DNA from: Chara braunii
Lineage: Eukaryota; Streptophyta; Charophyceae; Charales; Characeae
DNA length: 30,577 nucleotides
Reading direction: 5' to 3'
NCBI GenBank assembly: GCA_003427395.1
Contig: BFEA01000191.1
Span: 438,710 to 469,286 of the forward strand
Each line of letters opens with the position of its first letter. Positions within the stretch are counted from its first letter, which is position 1. Below the pieces are notes generated by a model. It did not search any database. It worked only from the letters and a program-made list of their open reading frames with translations, and was not told where the DNA came from. Below are positions 29,549 to 30,577 of this stretch, piece after piece. The position numbers were made by a program, and so were the translations under genes.

Positions 29549-30577
29549 ACCTCACGCCCTGTGTTGTCTTTCGTTCGGAGTGCTAAATATGCGGAAGGAG
29601 GCCCCAAAAAAAACAGCAAGAGGGGTTGTGCCAAGGATTTTTCGAAATTGAGTGTGGGAACACAGACGGAACTGAAATCCCCCGTGTTGGTCTGATGAAG
29701 TAAGTCGGTTACTTTCGCGCATCAGGGAACACGCGCGCGAGCATGACGCGAAAAGAGAAAAATTCAAATTCAATCCAAAAAGTATTGTCGAGCTTCCCAC
29801 CGCGCTACGGCCCGTCGTTTAGAGCGGAAGGGCTTCGGCACGCTTCGCGTGTCCCGTTTTTGTATCAAGTCCCGTCGTCGTTTGCTGGTCAGTTCTGAGT
29901 CGGACGTGGATGGTCTCAGTCGCGTGGCTCTTTCTTTATGCTCATCTTCACTCCGCACACGGTAGTGGAAACCCCTGGATTCGTAGCGCTCAAAACGCTG
30001 ACATTCGGTGCATAGAGTGTGCGGCCAGTGGGGTTCTACTGCCGTCCACGGGATGACAATTAACTCGTTGAATGACAACAATGTCGAGTAAGGTGGGAAG
30101 TGCGTATCGATAATGACAAACCCAGCCTCTACGAACCCTGAACAACGATTTGCCGGAGGGAAGTAGTACCGTCCGCCGATTTGTGCAACGGCTTTTCGTA
30201 TGTCCCACTCGCATACACGTGTCCTCTCCTCGTTGTAGGGAAAAGGCCGTGTTGAGACGGGAGGTGCGGGAGGCTGGTGCCCGATCGGAGGGTACTTGTC
30301 AGTCCACATATCAATCAATTGCAAAAACCTCAAGGCGTCATCCAGAAAAGAAAGCACTCACGCAATCCCCAATCAATCTCTTTCGATACGAGAGAGGGAG
30401 AGAGAGAAAACACTCTCATCAACTTGATCATGCATGCAACTAAAAGACCGATCCGCGATTCAGGTTTTAGTGAGCCAACGCGACGTTGATCCAAGGCGCC
30501 TTATTCTTATCGGGGCCGCCCTGTGGCTCGGGTGCTGTTGTCGTGCAGCATAAGGCAGATGGCATGCGCAGTACATT
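29549..30577 (-). repeat. 5' LTR, cut by the window end
   Basis: Direct repeat of 18239-19249, ending exactly where the primer-binding site begins. That placement identifies it as the 5' LTR. At least 1,029 bp long; the rest is outside the window. Confidence 0.88.
29770..30309 (-). CDS. Open frame inside the 5' LTR
   Basis: An intact 179-codon frame from ATG 30309, open further upstream to 30357 without an ATG. The product has PPIGHQPPAPP, FPYNEERTRVCEWDIR, QIGGRYYFPPANRC, FVEAGFVIIDTHFPPYS and WPHTLCTECQRFERYESRG with a CxxC, then a basic C-terminus (KPFRSKRRAVARWE). It lies 295 bases upstream of gag in the element's sense and would be in the RNA leader if transcription starts further upstream in the LTR. 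An upstream pyrimidine tract (about 30380-30410) and several AG could also make it an exon. I do not recognise a family. Confidence 0.5.
   Translation of the reverse strand: MWTDKYPPIGHQPPAPPVSTRPFPYNEERTRVCEWDIRKAVAQIGGRYYFPPANRCSGFVEAGFVIIDTHFPPYSTLLSFNELIVIPWTAVEPHWPHTLCTECQRFERYESRGFHYRVRSEDEHKERATRLRPSTSDSELTSKRRRDLIQKRDTRSVPKPFRSKRRAVARWEARQYFLD

Larger units (their letters stand above)
18239..30577 (-). mobile_element. Ty3/Gypsy-like LTR retrotransposon, degenerate
   Basis: Two direct repeats (18239 onward, and 29549 to the window end) enclose, on the minus strand, a PBS, gag, CCHC knuckle, protease, RT, RNase H, PHD-like finger, integrase and accessory frames in that order. Integrase after RT/RNase H is the Ty3/Gypsy order, and the RT motifs are of that class. 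The internal part before the 3' LTR is about 8-10 kb. The element is inactive: gag lies in one frame, knuckle-protease-RT in a second, and the second half of RT with RNase H and the PHD-integrase block in others. Over ten in-frame stops are present. The 5' LTR runs off the window, so the outer right end and target-site duplication cannot be checked. Confidence 0.92.

Noticed and set aside
1-30577. CRISPR array, bacterial operon or Shine-Dalgarno structure
   Set aside because: Repeats are microsatellite, MITE or LTR in form; gene structure and content are eukaryotic.

Overview
The window looks like nuclear DNA of a streptophyte (plant-lineage) eukaryote, perhaps a charophyte alga. The evidence is a plant-type mitochondrial NAD-malic enzyme, a spliceosomal U6 snRNA copy, a Ty3/Gypsy LTR retrotransposon with a tRNA-iMet-like primer site, many MITE-like elements and long microsatellites. 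The lineage is inferred from gene content, not from a species marker. Only one gene looks intact and host-encoded; nearly everything else is mobile DNA or its debris.

Layout. 1-2032: microsatellites, AT-rich DNA and short inverted and direct repeats. 2033-4642: two stacked hairpins, then a decayed, highly charged coding region on the + strand. 4643-6596: short tandem repeats and a long C-rich low-complexity tract with CCCTAAC-like and ACCC-type units. 6597-8688: two decayed protein-coding remnants on +, broken by in-frame stops and frameshifts. 8900-9770: an AT-rich divergent tandem repeat. 10513-11089: a U6 snRNA retrocopy flanked by a 14-bp target-site duplication and split at its ACAGAGA box by a 425-bp terminal-inverted-repeat element. 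11912-13807: an intact, uninterrupted NAD-malic enzyme gene, followed directly by a frameshifted duplicate of its last ~70 codons. 14018-18236: non-coding DNA with three 104-bp hairpin MITEs (one at the centre of a larger inverted repeat) and several short tandem duplications.

18239 to beyond 30577: a large Ty3/Gypsy-type element on the minus strand. Reading right to left it has a 5' LTR (cut by the window end), PBS, gag, zinc knuckle, protease, RT, RNase H, a PHD-like zinc finger, integrase, two accessory reading frames and a 3' LTR. The LTR itself carries a ~180-codon open frame. The PHD-like finger between RNase H and integrase, the accessory genes after integrase (the first overlapping the integrase stop as ATGA) and the LTR-encoded frame make this the most unusual object in the window.

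The element is dead: it has many in-frame stops and at least three frameshifts, one caused by a 10-bp insertion inside the RT YMDD motif. Many stops, here and in the 6.6-8.7 kb remnants, are TGA where an arginine CGA codon is expected. This fits cytosine-methylation decay. The malic enzyme gene escapes this decay, which argues that it is under selection.
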